This document shows positions 50,924-59,789 of a DNA stretch of 64,000 nucleotides, piece after piece; positions within the stretch are counted from its first letter, which is position 1, and every line of letters starts with the position of its first letter. The stretch is taken from assembly GCF_002943105.1 (NCBI RefSeq), contig NZ_PTPZ01000002.1, positions 1 to 64,000 of the forward strand. Reading direction: 5' to 3'. This stretch comes from Cloacibacterium normanense (GTDB taxonomy: Bacteria > Bacteroidota > Bacteroidia > Flavobacteriales > Weeksellaceae). Position numbers and translations under genes: made by a program. The notes under the pieces are model-generated. The model saw only the letters and a program-made list of their open reading frames with translations, had not been told where the DNA came from and made no database searches.

Positions 50924-51637
50924 TTATAAAACTACGTGTCCTAATTTTCTTAGTTTTTCGTGGTTTAAGATTTTTAAGTTTCTTCCTTCCACTTCTATGT
51001 AGTTATCTTGTTTAAATTCTGAAATTAATCTGATGGCACTTTCTGTAGCAGTTCCGATTAAGTTAGCTATTTCTTCTCTTGTTAAAGAAATTTTGATAAA
51101 ACCTTCTGGGTCTGTTCCTAATTTCTGCTCTAGAAGAAGAAGTACTTCTGCTAATCTTTCTCTTACTGTTTTTTGAGCCAAGAAAGTTACCGTATTAGAA
51201 CTTTCGCCCAATTCGAAAGAGATTTTCTGAAGCATTGCAAAAGACAATTGAGGGTCTACTTCTAGCAAATGAAGAAATACATCTGCAGGAATATAAGTAG
51301 CTTGTAAATCGCTCATCGCTTCAGCAGTTGCTTGATAAGCTTCACCAATTAACAATGCTCTATAACCAATAATATCACCTTCTTTGATGAATCTTAAGAT
51401 TTGTTCTTTTCTATTAAAACCTAGTTTATAAAGTTTTGCTGTACCACTTTCTATAAAAAAAACACCTTCTACATTTCTTCCTTCCTCGAAAAGAGATTCT
51501 CCTTTGTTAAAGAAAAGAGTTTGCTTAGCATTGATATATTTAGTGTAATCTTCTTTAGATAGAATTTCCTTAAAAGCCTTGTCATTAAAAACACTTAGAA
51601 ACTTGTTTTCAATAAAAATTTGTTTTTCTAAAGACAT
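50924..51637 (-). CDS. Crp/Fnr-family regulator without cysteines
   Basis: 237 aa: N-terminal cyclic-nucleotide-binding-type beta-roll (about 20-125), dimer helix (about 130-160) and C-terminal winged HTH (about 170-225) with LTREEIANLIGTATESAIRLI. The recognition helix keeps the Glu and Arg that read GA in Crp/Fnr half-sites. The protein has no cysteine, so it cannot hold an FNR-type iron-sulfur cluster; its signal is unknown. It is divergent from ccoI and likely controls the cbb3 locus. A palindrome overlaps its own predicted start site. Confidence 0.88.
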   Translation of the reverse strand: MSLEKQIFIENKFLSVFNDKAFKEILSKEDYTKYINAKQTLFFNKGESLFEEGRNVEGVFFIESGTAKLYKLGFNRKEQILRFIKEGDIIGYRALLIGEAYQATAEAMSDLQATYIPADVFLHLLEVDPQLSFAMLQKISFELGESSNTVTFLAQKTVRERLAEVLLLLEQKLGTDPEGFIKISLTREEIANLIGTATESAIRLISEFKQDNYIEVEGRNLKILNHEKLRKLGHVVL

Positions 51638-51649
51638 AGATGAATTTTT

Positions 51650-51662
51650 ATGATTTTCGTCA
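51650..51662. promoter_or_regulatory. ATGAT-N4-GTCA palindrome over the crp-like promoter
   Basis: ATGATTTTCGTCA shares the extended pattern with 25387 and 54173. It lies just downstream of the gene's -7 element, over the predicted start site, a position expected for self-repression. Confidence 0.5.
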
Positions 51663-51663
51663 G

Positions 51664-51671
51664 CAAAATTA
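51664..51671 (-). promoter_or_regulatory. -7 element of the crp-like gene
   Basis: TAATTTTG on the minus strand; 19 bp upstream stands TATG (51694-51691), one mismatch from TTTG. Predicted start near 51657. Confidence 0.5.
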
Positions 51672-51708
51672 TCATTTTTTTCTTATTAATCATAAAGAAT
51701 TTTTGTAT

Positions 51709-51716
51709 TATTTTTG
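51709..51716 (+). promoter_or_regulatory. -7 element of ccoI
   Basis: TATTTTTG, 18 bp before the ccoI ATG; no good -33 box at the usual distance. Confidence 0.5.
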
Positions 51717-51734
51717 CACATTTAATAAAAACAG

Positions 51735-54113
51735 ATGGCAGAAAATTGTTTCCATTGTGGACAAGAAATAGATAAAGATAGAATTTTCTTCGATGAGAAG
51801 GCATTTTGTTGTAACGGATGCAAATCTGTTTATGAAATTCTTAATGCAAATAATCTCGGAAATTTTTATGAATTAAATAAAAATTCTGGAATTAGACCAG
51901 ACGAAAATCTCTCTCAATTTGATTATTTAGATACTCCAGAAATTTTCGAAAAAGTAGTAGATTTTTCTGAAGGGAATACAAGTGTAGTCACTTTTAAAAT
52001 CCCAGTGATTCACTGTAGCTCTTGTATTTGGTTATTAGAGAGTTTACAGGACTTAAATATGAATATTAGATATTCTCAGGTAAATTTCACCAAGAAAACA
52101 CTACAAGTTTCTTTTAACCAAAATGAATTACCTCTGAGTGAACTGGCAAAATTCCTTACGAATCTTGGTTATAAACCTGTGATTTCATTAGAAACGGCAG
52201 ACAAAAAAGAAGCCGCAGTAGACAGAAGTCTCACGATAAAAGTGGCAGTTGCAGGATTTGCCTTCGGAAATGCGATGATGTTTGCGTTCCCAGAATATTT
52301 AAACACGGGTTCTTCCGTAGATTTCTGGTTAGAAGAGTTCGCACCGTTTTTCAGATTTTTAACCTTCTTACTTTCCATTCCAGTGGTTGTGTATTCTGCA
52401 TCAGATTATTACAAATCTGCTTGGTTTGGTTTGAAAAATAAAATTGTAAACATAGACGTCCCGATTGTCTTAGGAATTCTCGTTTTATTCTTTAGAAGTG
52501 TCTACGAAATCGCAACCAATTACGGTCCTGGATATTTTGATACGCTTTGTGGATTGTTATTCTTCATGTTATTGGGTAAAATTTTTCAAAAGAGAACTTA
52601 TTCTGCACTTTCCTATGATAGAGATTACAAATCTTTTTATCCAATTGCGGTAACCAAAGTAGATTTCGGAGGACAACAACAAAACATTTTACTTTCTGAC
52701 ATTAAAGTTGGCGACAGAATTTTAGTAAGAAACCAAGAAATTATTCCTGTAGATGCGGTTTTAATTAATGGAGAAGGAAACATAGACAATAGTTTCATCA
52801 CTGGTGAAAGTGCTACGATTACCAAAAATCCTGGGGATAAAATTTTTGCAGGAGGTAAACAAATTGGTTCTATCCTAGAACTGGAAGTCATCAAAACTGT
52901 GAACCAAAGTTATTTAACTCAACTTTGGAATAAAGAAGCCTTCAGAAAAGAAGAATTAGGACTCGATACGTTAGTGAATCAAATTTCTAAATATTTCACC
53001 TTTATCATTTTAGGAATTACGCTTCTCGCTGGAATTTATTGGTATCAAATAGATTTTGAAAAAATGTTCCAAGTGGTTTCTGCGATTTTGATTGTTGCCT
53101 GTCCATGTGCATTGGCGCTTTCTACTCCATTTACGATGGGACATATCATGAGAATTTTGGGCAGAAATAAAATGTATGTGAAAGATGCTCACACCATTGA
53201 AAAAATGGCAAAAATTGACACTTTGGTTTTTGACAAAACGGGAACAATTACTTATAACAAAAAAGCCAACATCAGTTTTGAAGGTAAAGAGATCGCTGAA
53301 TTTGATTTAAAAAACATAAAATCTTTACTCAAAAATTCTAATCATCCGCTTTCTAAATCGCTTTACGAATTTTTAGAAGTACAAGATGAATATTTACCAA
53401 TTGAAAACTTCAAAGAAACTGCCGGAAAAGGTTACGAAGCCACAGTAAGAGGAAAAGTTTACAAAATTGGTTCTGCAAAATTCACTCATCAAGAAGCTAA
53501 ATCACTAGAAACTGCCGTTTACATAGAAAGAGATGGTGAGTTTTTAGGAAAATTTATCTTCAAGAATGAATACAGAGATGGTTTAGCCGAAATGGCAAAA
53601 GAACTGAAAGATTATAAAATCCATGTACTAAGTGGAGACAATTCTTCGGAAGAACAAACACTTAAAAATCTTATTCCAAATATCACTGAGATGAGATTTA
53701 GTCAATCTCCGGAAGATAAGTTAGAGTATATCAAGTCTTTACAAGATCAAGGTAAAAAAGTAACTATGCTTGGAGATGGATTAAATGACGCAGGTGCTCT
53801 GAAACAAAGTAACATAGGAATTGCGATTGCAGATGACACCAATTCTTTCACGCCTAGTTCAGATGTCATCATGAATGGAGGTGTTTTGACAAAGTTGCAT
53901 GACTATTTTGCACTCACAAAAGATGCTATGATCATTGTAAAATTAACATTTGGGATTAGTTTTCTATATAATGTGGTAGGTTTAACTGCAGCAGTTCTGG
54001 GTGAGATGTCTCCTTTGTTTGCTGCAATCTTGATGCCTTTAAGCTCGATAAGTGTAGTCGCATTTACCTCATTATCAACATGGTTAAGGTCAAGAAAATA
54101 CTTCAAATTTTAA
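51735..54113 (+). CDS. ccoI: Copper-translocating P-type ATPase for cbb3 oxidase (CcoI)
   Basis: Inner-membrane P1B-ATPase exporting copper for insertion into cbb3 oxidase. The 792 aa begin with an extra cysteine-rich metal-binding domain (CFHCG, CCNGCKS), followed by an HMA-like domain with CSSC (about 96-99), the transmembrane CPCALALS motif, DKTGTIT phosphorylation site and GDGLND. This N-terminal arrangement is typical of FixI/CcoI. It leads the cco locus, divergent from the crp-like gene. Confidence 0.93.
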   Translation: MAENCFHCGQEIDKDRIFFDEKAFCCNGCKSVYEILNANNLGNFYELNKNSGIRPDENLSQFDYLDTPEIFEKVVDFSEGNTSVVTFKIPVIHCSSCIWLLESLQDLNMNIRYSQVNFTKKTLQVSFNQNELPLSELAKFLTNLGYKPVISLETADKKEAAVDRSLTIKVAVAGFAFGNAMMFAFPEYLNTGSSVDFWLEEFAPFFRFLTFLLSIPVVVYSASDYYKSAWFGLKNKIVNIDVPIVLGILVLFFRSVYEIATNYGPGYFDTLCGLLFFMLLGKIFQKRTYSALSYDRDYKSFYPIAVTKVDFGGQQQNILLSDIKVGDRILVRNQEIIPVDAVLINGEGNIDNSFITGESATITKNPGDKIFAGGKQIGSILELEVIKTVNQSYLTQLWNKEAFRKEELGLDTLVNQISKYFTFIILGITLLAGIYWYQIDFEKMFQVVSAILIVACPCALALSTPFTMGHIMRILGRNKMYVKDAHTIEKMAKIDTLVFDKTGTITYNKKANISFEGKEIAEFDLKNIKSLLKNSNHPLSKSLYEFLEVQDEYLPIENFKETAGKGYEATVRGKVYKIGSAKFTHQEAKSLETAVYIERDGEFLGKFIFKNEYRDGLAEMAKELKDYKIHVLSGDNSSEEQTLKNLIPNITEMRFSQSPEDKLEYIKSLQDQGKKVTMLGDGLNDAGALKQSNIGIAIADDTNSFTPSSDVIMNGGVLTKLHDYFALTKDAMIIVKLTFGISFLYNVVGLTAAVLGEMSPLFAAILMPLSSISVVAFTSLSTWLRSRKYFKF

Positions 54114-54114
54114 T

Positions 54115-54136
54115 AATAAGATAAAAAAATCTTATT
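54115..54136 (+). terminator. Weak terminator after ccoI
   Basis: AATAAGAT / ATCTTATT stem with a 6-base loop, overlapping the stop region of ccoI; only short T runs follow, so it may be leaky. Confidence 0.4.
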
Positions 54137-54172
54137 TAGAATATTTTTAAATTAACGTTTTTTTAACAGACC

Positions 54173-54186
54173 ATGATGAAAGTCAT
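54173..54186. promoter_or_regulatory. ATGAT-N4-GTCAT palindrome upstream of ccoS
   Basis: ATGATGAAAGTCAT, centred about 41 bp upstream of the TATATTTG -7 element, the same distance as at oxyR. It is likely an activator site of the Crp/Fnr protein encoded at 50924. Confidence 0.55.
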
Positions 54187-54220
54187 TAAAAAACATTAAT
54201 TTTGAAGCGCAAATTCATTT

Positions 54221-54228
54221 TATATTTG
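54221..54228 (+). promoter_or_regulatory. -7 element of ccoS-ccoNOQP
   Basis: TATATTTG, 7 bp before the GTG start of ccoS, so the messenger would be almost leaderless. A TTTG stands at 54201-54204 but with only a 16-bp spacer. Confidence 0.5.
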
Positions 54229-54235
54229 TAAAATC

Positions 54236-54415
54236 GTGGAAATTCTCTATTTAATGATCATCTGCAGCGTCTCTATTGCTGTAATTTTTCTAATAGTTTT
54301 TATTATTAGTGCCAAGAATGGTCAGTTTGACGATGACGAATCTCCCGCTGTAAGAATACTTCTTGAAGACAAGAAGCAAGAAACAGAAAACAAAGAAGAA
54401 ACAGAAAAAAATTAA
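54236..54415 (+). CDS. ccoS: cbb3 oxidase assembly protein CcoS
   Basis: Complete 59-aa frame starting with GTG. One membrane helix (about 4-25) is followed by SAKNGQFDDDESPAVRILLED, the conserved CcoS segment (the xGQFDD..SPxxRIL pattern), and an acidic Lys/Glu tail. CcoS is needed for cofactor insertion into cbb3 oxidase. The N-terminal MEILYLM is also family-like, which supports GTG over the ATG six codons later. It sits between ccoI and ccoNO, its usual place; stop to ccoNO start is 14 bp. Confidence 0.88.
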   Translation: MEILYLMIICSVSIAVIFLIVFIISAKNGQFDDDESPAVRILLEDKKQETENKEETEKN

Positions 54416-54429
54416 AGTGATTAGTTAAT

Positions 54430-56703
54430 ATGGAAACACAAAAGTTTAGTTATGACAACAGCATTGTGCGCGCATTTCTTTACGCAATGGTAGTCTTCGG
54501 TGTAGTAGGCTTCTTGGTAGGGTTAATCGTTGCAACATTGCTCTTCTTCCCTTCACTTCCGGAATATATTTTCGGTACAGATGATGTTACTATTAGTGCA
54601 AATAGTAATATTATGGGATTAGTAAAAACTCAAGGCGCATTTGGTTTCGGTAGATTGAGAATGCTTCACACCAGTGCAGTAATTTTCGCATTCGTAGGAA
54701 ACTGTATTTTCGCAGGAGTTTATTATTCTATTCAGAGATTATTAAAGGCAAGAATGTTCAGTGATGTTCTTTCTTGGATTAATTTCTGGGGTTGGCAATT
54801 AATTATCGTTACTGTAGTAGTTACTTTCCTTATGGGAATTAACACTTCTAAAGAGTACGCAGAACACGAATGGCCAATCGATATTATGATTGCTCTAGTA
54901 TGGGTAGTATTCGGTATCAATATGTTTGGTACTATTGCCAAGAGAAGAGTAAGACACCTTTACGTAGCGATTTGGTTCTACATCGCAGGATGGATCGGAA
55001 TCACAATGTTACACATTTTCAACAACTTAGAGGTTCCATTATCATTTGCAGGATGGAAATCTTATTCAGCTTATGCTGGTGTAAAAGATGCTTTGGTACA
55101 ATGGTGGTATGGTCACAATGCGGTAGCATTCTTCCTTACAACTCCAGTACTTGGTTTAATGTATTATTTCATGCCAAAAGCTGCTGATAGACCTGTATTT
55201 TCATACAAATTATCTATCATCCACTTCTGGTCATTAATTTTCATTTACATCTGGGCTGGTCCTCACCACTTGCTTTATACTGCATTACCAGGTTGGGCTC
55301 AAGCTTTAGGTACTACATTCTCTATTGCTCTTATCGCACCATCTTGGGGAGGTATGCTTAATGGTTTATTAACTTTAAGAGGAGCTTGGGATAAAGTAAG
55401 AGAAAATCCGGTTCTTAAATTCTTCGTAGTAGCAGTTACTTGTTATGGTATGGCAACTTTCGAAGGACCACTTTTAGCAACAAAAACTTTAAATAAAATC
55501 GGTCACTATACAGACTGGGTAATTGGTCACGTTCACGTAGGTGCATTAGGATGGAATGGTTTCATTGCATTTGGTATGCTTTATTACTTACTACCAATCC
55601 TTTGGAGAACAAAACTTTGGTCGGTAAAATTGGCTAACTGGCATTTCTGGTTAGGTACATTAGGTATTATTTTCTATGCAATTCCATTATACGTTTCTGG
55701 ATTTACACAAGGTTTAATGTGGAAACAATTTAACCCAGACGGAACTTTAGTTTACAAAAACTTCCTAGATACAGTTACTGCGGTTATTCCTTACTATCAA
55801 ATGAGATTTGTAGGTGGATTATTGTACATTTCTGGTTCTATTTTAATGGTCGTTAACCTTATTGCAACAGTAAGACAAGGTTCATTCGAAAAAGATGTTC
55901 CAGTAGAAGCTCCTGCATTAGCAAAAATTTCTGATGCTAGAAAAGAAGGGGAAGGAAAACACCTTTGGTTAGAAAGAATGCCATTATATTTAACTCTATT
56001 ATCTTTCGTAGCATTAGCAATTGGTGGTATGGTAGAAATTATCCCTACATTAACTGTAAAAGATAATGTTCCTACAATCGCGTCTGTGAAACCTTATACT
56101 CCGCTAGAATTAGAAGGTAGAGATTTATATATCAGAGAAGGATGTAATGCTTGTCACTCACAAATGATTAGACCTTTTAGAGATGAAGTTGTACGTTACA
56201 ATGGTAAAAACGGACAATACTCTAAGGCTGGTGAATTTATTTATGACAGACCATTCTTATGGGGTTCTAAAAGAACTGGACCAGACTTACACAGAGAAGG
56301 TGGTAAAAACCCAGATACTTGGCATTTCAAACACATGTTAAACCCAAGAGTAACTTCTCCAGGTTCTATCATGCCAAGATATCCATGGTTAATCTATAAC
56401 GAACTAGACAGAACTAAAACTAAGGATAAATTAGTATTATTGAAAAATGTATTTGGTCACCCTTATACAGATGAAGAAATCAATAATGTAGACAAATTAG
56501 TAGACGAACAAGCTGCTAAAATTGTAGAAGGAATCTATTCTGGTGATGCTGAAATCAAAAAAGCATTTGATGCTCAAAAAGCTCAGCAAGGTGCAGCATT
56601 TGTTCCTGTAGAAAAGAGAGAAATCGTTGCTTTAATTGCTTATTTACAAAGATTAGGTACAGATATTAAAACTACCGAAGTAAAGACAGCAAGCAATAAT
56701 TAA
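54430..56703 (+). CDS. cbb3 oxidase subunits I and II fused (CcoN-CcoO)
   Basis: Catalytic core of the high-affinity terminal oxidase. The 757 aa contain the CcoN part (about 1-480; multiple helices with MLHTSAVIFAF, YGHNAVAFFLT and AGPHHLLYTALPGW carrying haem and Cu-B histidines), then a CcoO part (about 510-757) with a membrane anchor and one c-haem site CNACH (572-576) followed by SQMIRPF. The fusion of N and O in one chain is the usual Bacteroidota form. Confidence 0.95.
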   Translation: METQKFSYDNSIVRAFLYAMVVFGVVGFLVGLIVATLLFFPSLPEYIFGTDDVTISANSNIMGLVKTQGAFGFGRLRMLHTSAVIFAFVGNCIFAGVYYSIQRLLKARMFSDVLSWINFWGWQLIIVTVVVTFLMGINTSKEYAEHEWPIDIMIALVWVVFGINMFGTIAKRRVRHLYVAIWFYIAGWIGITMLHIFNNLEVPLSFAGWKSYSAYAGVKDALVQWWYGHNAVAFFLTTPVLGLMYYFMPKAADRPVFSYKLSIIHFWSLIFIYIWAGPHHLLYTALPGWAQALGTTFSIALIAPSWGGMLNGLLTLRGAWDKVRENPVLKFFVVAVTCYGMATFEGPLLATKTLNKIGHYTDWVIGHVHVGALGWNGFIAFGMLYYLLPILWRTKLWSVKLANWHFWLGTLGIIFYAIPLYVSGFTQGLMWKQFNPDGTLVYKNFLDTVTAVIPYYQMRFVGGLLYISGSILMVVNLIATVRQGSFEKDVPVEAPALAKISDARKEGEGKHLWLERMPLYLTLLSFVALAIGGMVEIIPTLTVKDNVPTIASVKPYTPLELEGRDLYIREGCNACHSQMIRPFRDEVVRYNGKNGQYSKAGEFIYDRPFLWGSKRTGPDLHREGGKNPDTWHFKHMLNPRVTSPGSIMPRYPWLIYNELDRTKTKDKLVLLKNVFGHPYTDEEINNVDKLVDEQAAKIVEGIYSGDAEIKKAFDAQKAQQGAAFVPVEKREIVALIAYLQRLGTDIKTTEVKTASNN

Positions 56704-56729
56704 TAATCTAATAAAGGAGTTTTTTCAAT

Positions 56730-56912
56730 ATGATACCAAGTAATATAAAAGATATCTTAGCAAATATAGATAATGCAGGAATCTACCAAACATTGTCTAT
56801 GATTATCTTTATCATATTTTTCATCAGCACTGTGTTATACGTTCTTTCTAGACCGAAAAAACACTACAGCGAAGTTGAAAGAGCTCCTTTAGAAGATGAT
56901 CATAACAATTAA
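56730..56912 (+). CDS. ccoQ: cbb3 oxidase small subunit (CcoQ-like)
   Basis: 60 aa with a single membrane helix (about 22-40) ending LSRPKKHY and an acidic tail, as in CcoQ/subunit 3. It sits between ccoNO and ccoP. From family knowledge it stabilises the complex rather than taking part in electron transfer. The first 20 residues (IPSNIKDILANIDNAG) precede the helix and are longer than in proteobacterial CcoQ. Confidence 0.8.
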   Translation: MIPSNIKDILANIDNAGIYQTLSMIIFIIFFISTVLYVLSRPKKHYSEVERAPLEDDHNN

Positions 56913-56933
56913 AAGTTCTAAAAAACAAGAGTC

Positions 56934-57803
56934 ATGAAACATAGAACACCCGTACTTGTAAACATAGTAGCAATATTATTTATCTTAGTATTTTTATTCT
57001 ACATGTTTATACAAAATACCTCTTTCTTATCTTCTCCTTATTTCTGGGGAACCATAGTAATTGGTATTGTTTTAGCATACATTTTCAATGCAATCGGTGC
57101 ATTAGCTGAAAACGAAAGATTCAAGCAAATGACAGATGCAGAAAAAGCAACTTTCTTAAAAGAAAAAGAAATACCATATTTCAAAAGATTATATGATAGT
57201 GCTTTCAAAAAACAATCAGATGTTGAAGAAAAAGACATCCTTATTGACCACGGTTTTGATGGCATCAAAGAATTAGATAATCAATTACCAAAATGGTGGT
57301 TAGGTCTATTTTACTTTGGCGTAATTTATGCAGTAGTTTATTTAATTGCATACTCAGTTTCAGATTTTGCTCACCCAGACAAAGAATATGAAGCAGAGCA
57401 CAAACAGCAATTAGCAGATATCGCAGCTTATGACGCGGTTACTCCTAAAGCGACTATCGAAACTGCAAAATACAATGCAGATAATATTGCAGAAGGAGAA
57501 CAAATCTTCAAAACAAACTGTGTATCATGTCACAGTGAAGGTGGAAAAGGAGGAATTGGACCAAACTTAACTGATGATTTCTGGATCAATCAACCAGAAA
57601 AAACATTATTTAAAAATGTATTCCACATGGTTGAAAATGGTAGTCCAAACAATCCTGCAATGCAAGCTTTCGGTAAAAATGGAGTTCTTAACGGTAACGA
57701 CATCGAAAAAGTAGCTGCATACATCTACCACATTAACCAAGAAATGCCAGATGCTGCTGGTGGAGCTGCTCCACAAGGAACCAAGGCAAATTGGGAAAAA
57801 TAA
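56934..57803 (+). CDS. ccoP: cbb3 oxidase subunit III (CcoP), single haem
   Basis: 289 aa: two membrane helices (about 8-26 and 37-55) plus a third (about 123-142), then a periplasmic cytochrome domain. Only one CxxCH is present (Cys196-His200, CVSCH), where the proteobacterial CcoP has two. The Met axial ligand is probably in one of the later Met residues. CcoP feeds electrons into CcoO/CcoN. The N-terminal half contains the CcoP pattern WWLGLFYFGVIYAVVYL. Confidence 0.9.
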   Translation: MKHRTPVLVNIVAILFILVFLFYMFIQNTSFLSSPYFWGTIVIGIVLAYIFNAIGALAENERFKQMTDAEKATFLKEKEIPYFKRLYDSAFKKQSDVEEKDILIDHGFDGIKELDNQLPKWWLGLFYFGVIYAVVYLIAYSVSDFAHPDKEYEAEHKQQLADIAAYDAVTPKATIETAKYNADNIAEGEQIFKTNCVSCHSEGGKGGIGPNLTDDFWINQPEKTLFKNVFHMVENGSPNNPAMQAFGKNGVLNGNDIEKVAAYIYHINQEMPDAAGGAAPQGTKANWEK

Positions 57804-57873
57804 ATTTAAAAAATTATATTTGTTATAAAAGAAAATATGAAAAGTTAGTTTTTATAATAAATAACATACAAAA

Positions 57874-59319
57874 ATGGCTAATAAAGAAGAACAAATTGGC
57901 GCTGGTCAAGTAATTCATACAGAAACCTTCAGAGATTCTGTAGCAACTATAGAACAAACAGGTTCTAGAAAATGGGTATATCCTAAAAAACCAAAAGGGA
58001 AATTTACCAATTACAGAGATATTGTCACGTTCATTTTATTAGCCATTTTCTTTATTACTCCATTTCTTAAAATAAATGGAAATGCAATGCTCAAAATAAA
58101 TATTATCGATAGAGAATTTTTTATTTTCGGGCAACCATTCTATCCGCAAGACTTCTTTATTCTTGCATTAGGAGCAATTACTTCTCTTGTTTTCATTATT
58201 CTTTTTACCGTAATTTTCGGAAGAATTTTCTGTGGATGGATTTGTCCACAAACTATTTTTATGGAAGGGGTTTTCCGTAAAATAGAATTTTGGATTGAAG
58301 GAGATAGAAACAAACAAATTAGATTAGCCAGTCAACCTTGGAATGCAGAAAAAATCTGGAAAAAAGGATTGAAATGGTCTGTATATGTAGTAATCTCTCT
58401 TATCATTACGCATTGGATGTTCATGTACATCGTAGGTGTAGAAGACACGCTAAAAATCATGAAAGGTGGTCCTGTAGAATACCCTACTAATTTCATTGTA
58501 ATGGTAATTTTCACTGGATTATTTTACTTCGTTTTTGCTTGGTTCAGAGAGCAAGTGTGTACACTTGTTTGTCCTTATGGTAGATTACAAGGTGTATTGA
58601 TTGACAAAGAAACCGTAAACGTTTTCTACGATTATAAAAGAGGAGAAAACAGAGCAAAATGGAGAAAAGGCGAAGACAGAAAAGCTGAAGGAAAAGGAGA
58701 TTGTATCGACTGTAATCAGTGTGTAGTTGTTTGTCCTACTGGTATAGACATCAGAAATGGTCAACAGTTAGAATGCATCAACTGTACTATGTGTATTGAT
58801 GCTTGTGATGAAGTAATGATCAAAACAGGTTTACCTACAGGTCTTATTCGTTACGCTACAGAAGACGAAATCGAAAAAGAAGAAAAATTCAAATTTACGA
58901 ATAGAATGAAAGCGTACTCGCTTGTTCTATTAGCATTAGTTGGTGTTTTAGGTTATTTATTAAACAACAGAGGTGGTTTAGAAGCTAAATTCATCAAACC
59001 AGCAGGAAGTTCTTTCTATGTGAAAGATGGAAAAATTAATAATACCTACAATTACACCCTTCTAAACAAAACCAATGACGATAAAATGGTAACCATTAAA
59101 GTAATTAAACCAACACATGGTGAAGTTATTTTTAGTGGAAACAGTACTATCGCTCTAAAACGTGACAAAATCACCAAAGGAACTGTAAATGTAAGTTTCC
59201 CAGAAAAAGAAGTGAACCAACCAAAATTAATTGTTACTTTTGGCGTTTATGATTCTAAAGGAAAACTTTTAGACACTTTCGAAACTAATTTTGAAGGTCC
59301 ATTTAAGTTACAATTCTAA
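57874..59319 (+). CDS. ccoG: Cytochrome oxidase accessory protein CcoG
   Basis: Membrane ferredoxin-like protein (481 aa) that reduces copper during cbb3 assembly. Helices at about 50-66, 90-115, 160-180, 205-225 and 340-356; CGWICPQTIFMEGVFRKIE; two 4Fe-4S sites CIDCNQCVVVCP and CINCTMCIDACD (about 277-310); then a periplasmic Ig-like domain (about 365-481, FixG_C). The gene follows ccoP by 70 bp and belongs to the cco locus. Confidence 0.93.
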   Translation: MANKEEQIGAGQVIHTETFRDSVATIEQTGSRKWVYPKKPKGKFTNYRDIVTFILLAIFFITPFLKINGNAMLKINIIDREFFIFGQPFYPQDFFILALGAITSLVFIILFTVIFGRIFCGWICPQTIFMEGVFRKIEFWIEGDRNKQIRLASQPWNAEKIWKKGLKWSVYVVISLIITHWMFMYIVGVEDTLKIMKGGPVEYPTNFIVMVIFTGLFYFVFAWFREQVCTLVCPYGRLQGVLIDKETVNVFYDYKRGENRAKWRKGEDRKAEGKGDCIDCNQCVVVCPTGIDIRNGQQLECINCTMCIDACDEVMIKTGLPTGLIRYATEDEIEKEEKFKFTNRMKAYSLVLLALVGVLGYLLNNRGGLEAKFIKPAGSSFYVKDGKINNTYNYTLLNKTNDDKMVTIKVIKPTHGEVIFSGNSTIALKRDKITKGTVNVSFPEKEVNQPKLIVTFGVYDSKGKLLDTFETNFEGPFKLQF

Positions 59320-59339
59320 TTTTTTAAAAAATATTTTTA

Positions 59340-59789
59340 ATGAAATTCACTTGGGGACATGGTATAGTAGTCGCTTTAGGACTTTTTATATCCTTTATTT
59401 TGTATTTAATTTTCATTTTTCCAATTGGTAAACAGAATTCTGAGTTGGTTACCGAAAATTATTATGAAGACGAATTATCTTATCAAAAAGTGATCGATGC
59501 TAAAAATAATGCTGCAACCTTAACTGCAAAACCTCAATATGCGCAGTTGCCTTACGGAATTAGAATTGCTTTCCCTAAAGATATCAACAATGAAAATGCT
59601 AAAATAGAATACTATTTATACAGAACCAATGACAAAACCCAAGACAAAACAGGTTCTGTTCAACTAGATGCTGATAATAGCTTTTTAATCCCTAAGAATT
59701 TTATGATTCCTGGTTCATATACACTAAAAGTTTTGTGGACCAAAGATGGAAAAGATTACCAAGTAGATTATGACGTAGAATGGAAATAA
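59340..59789 (+). CDS. ccoH: FixH/CcoH-family oxidase assembly protein
   Basis: 149 aa: one N-terminal membrane helix (about 8-26) followed by NYYEDELSYQKVIDAKNNA, the FixH/CcoH signature, and a small beta domain on the periplasmic side. CcoH stabilises the cbb3 subunits during assembly. Its 3' end overlaps the next gene by 10 bp. Confidence 0.85.
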   Translation: MKFTWGHGIVVALGLFISFILYLIFIFPIGKQNSELVTENYYEDELSYQKVIDAKNNAATLTAKPQYAQLPYGIRIAFPKDINNENAKIEYYLYRTNDKTQDKTGSVQLDADNSFLIPKNFMIPGSYTLKVLWTKDGKDYQVDYDVEWK

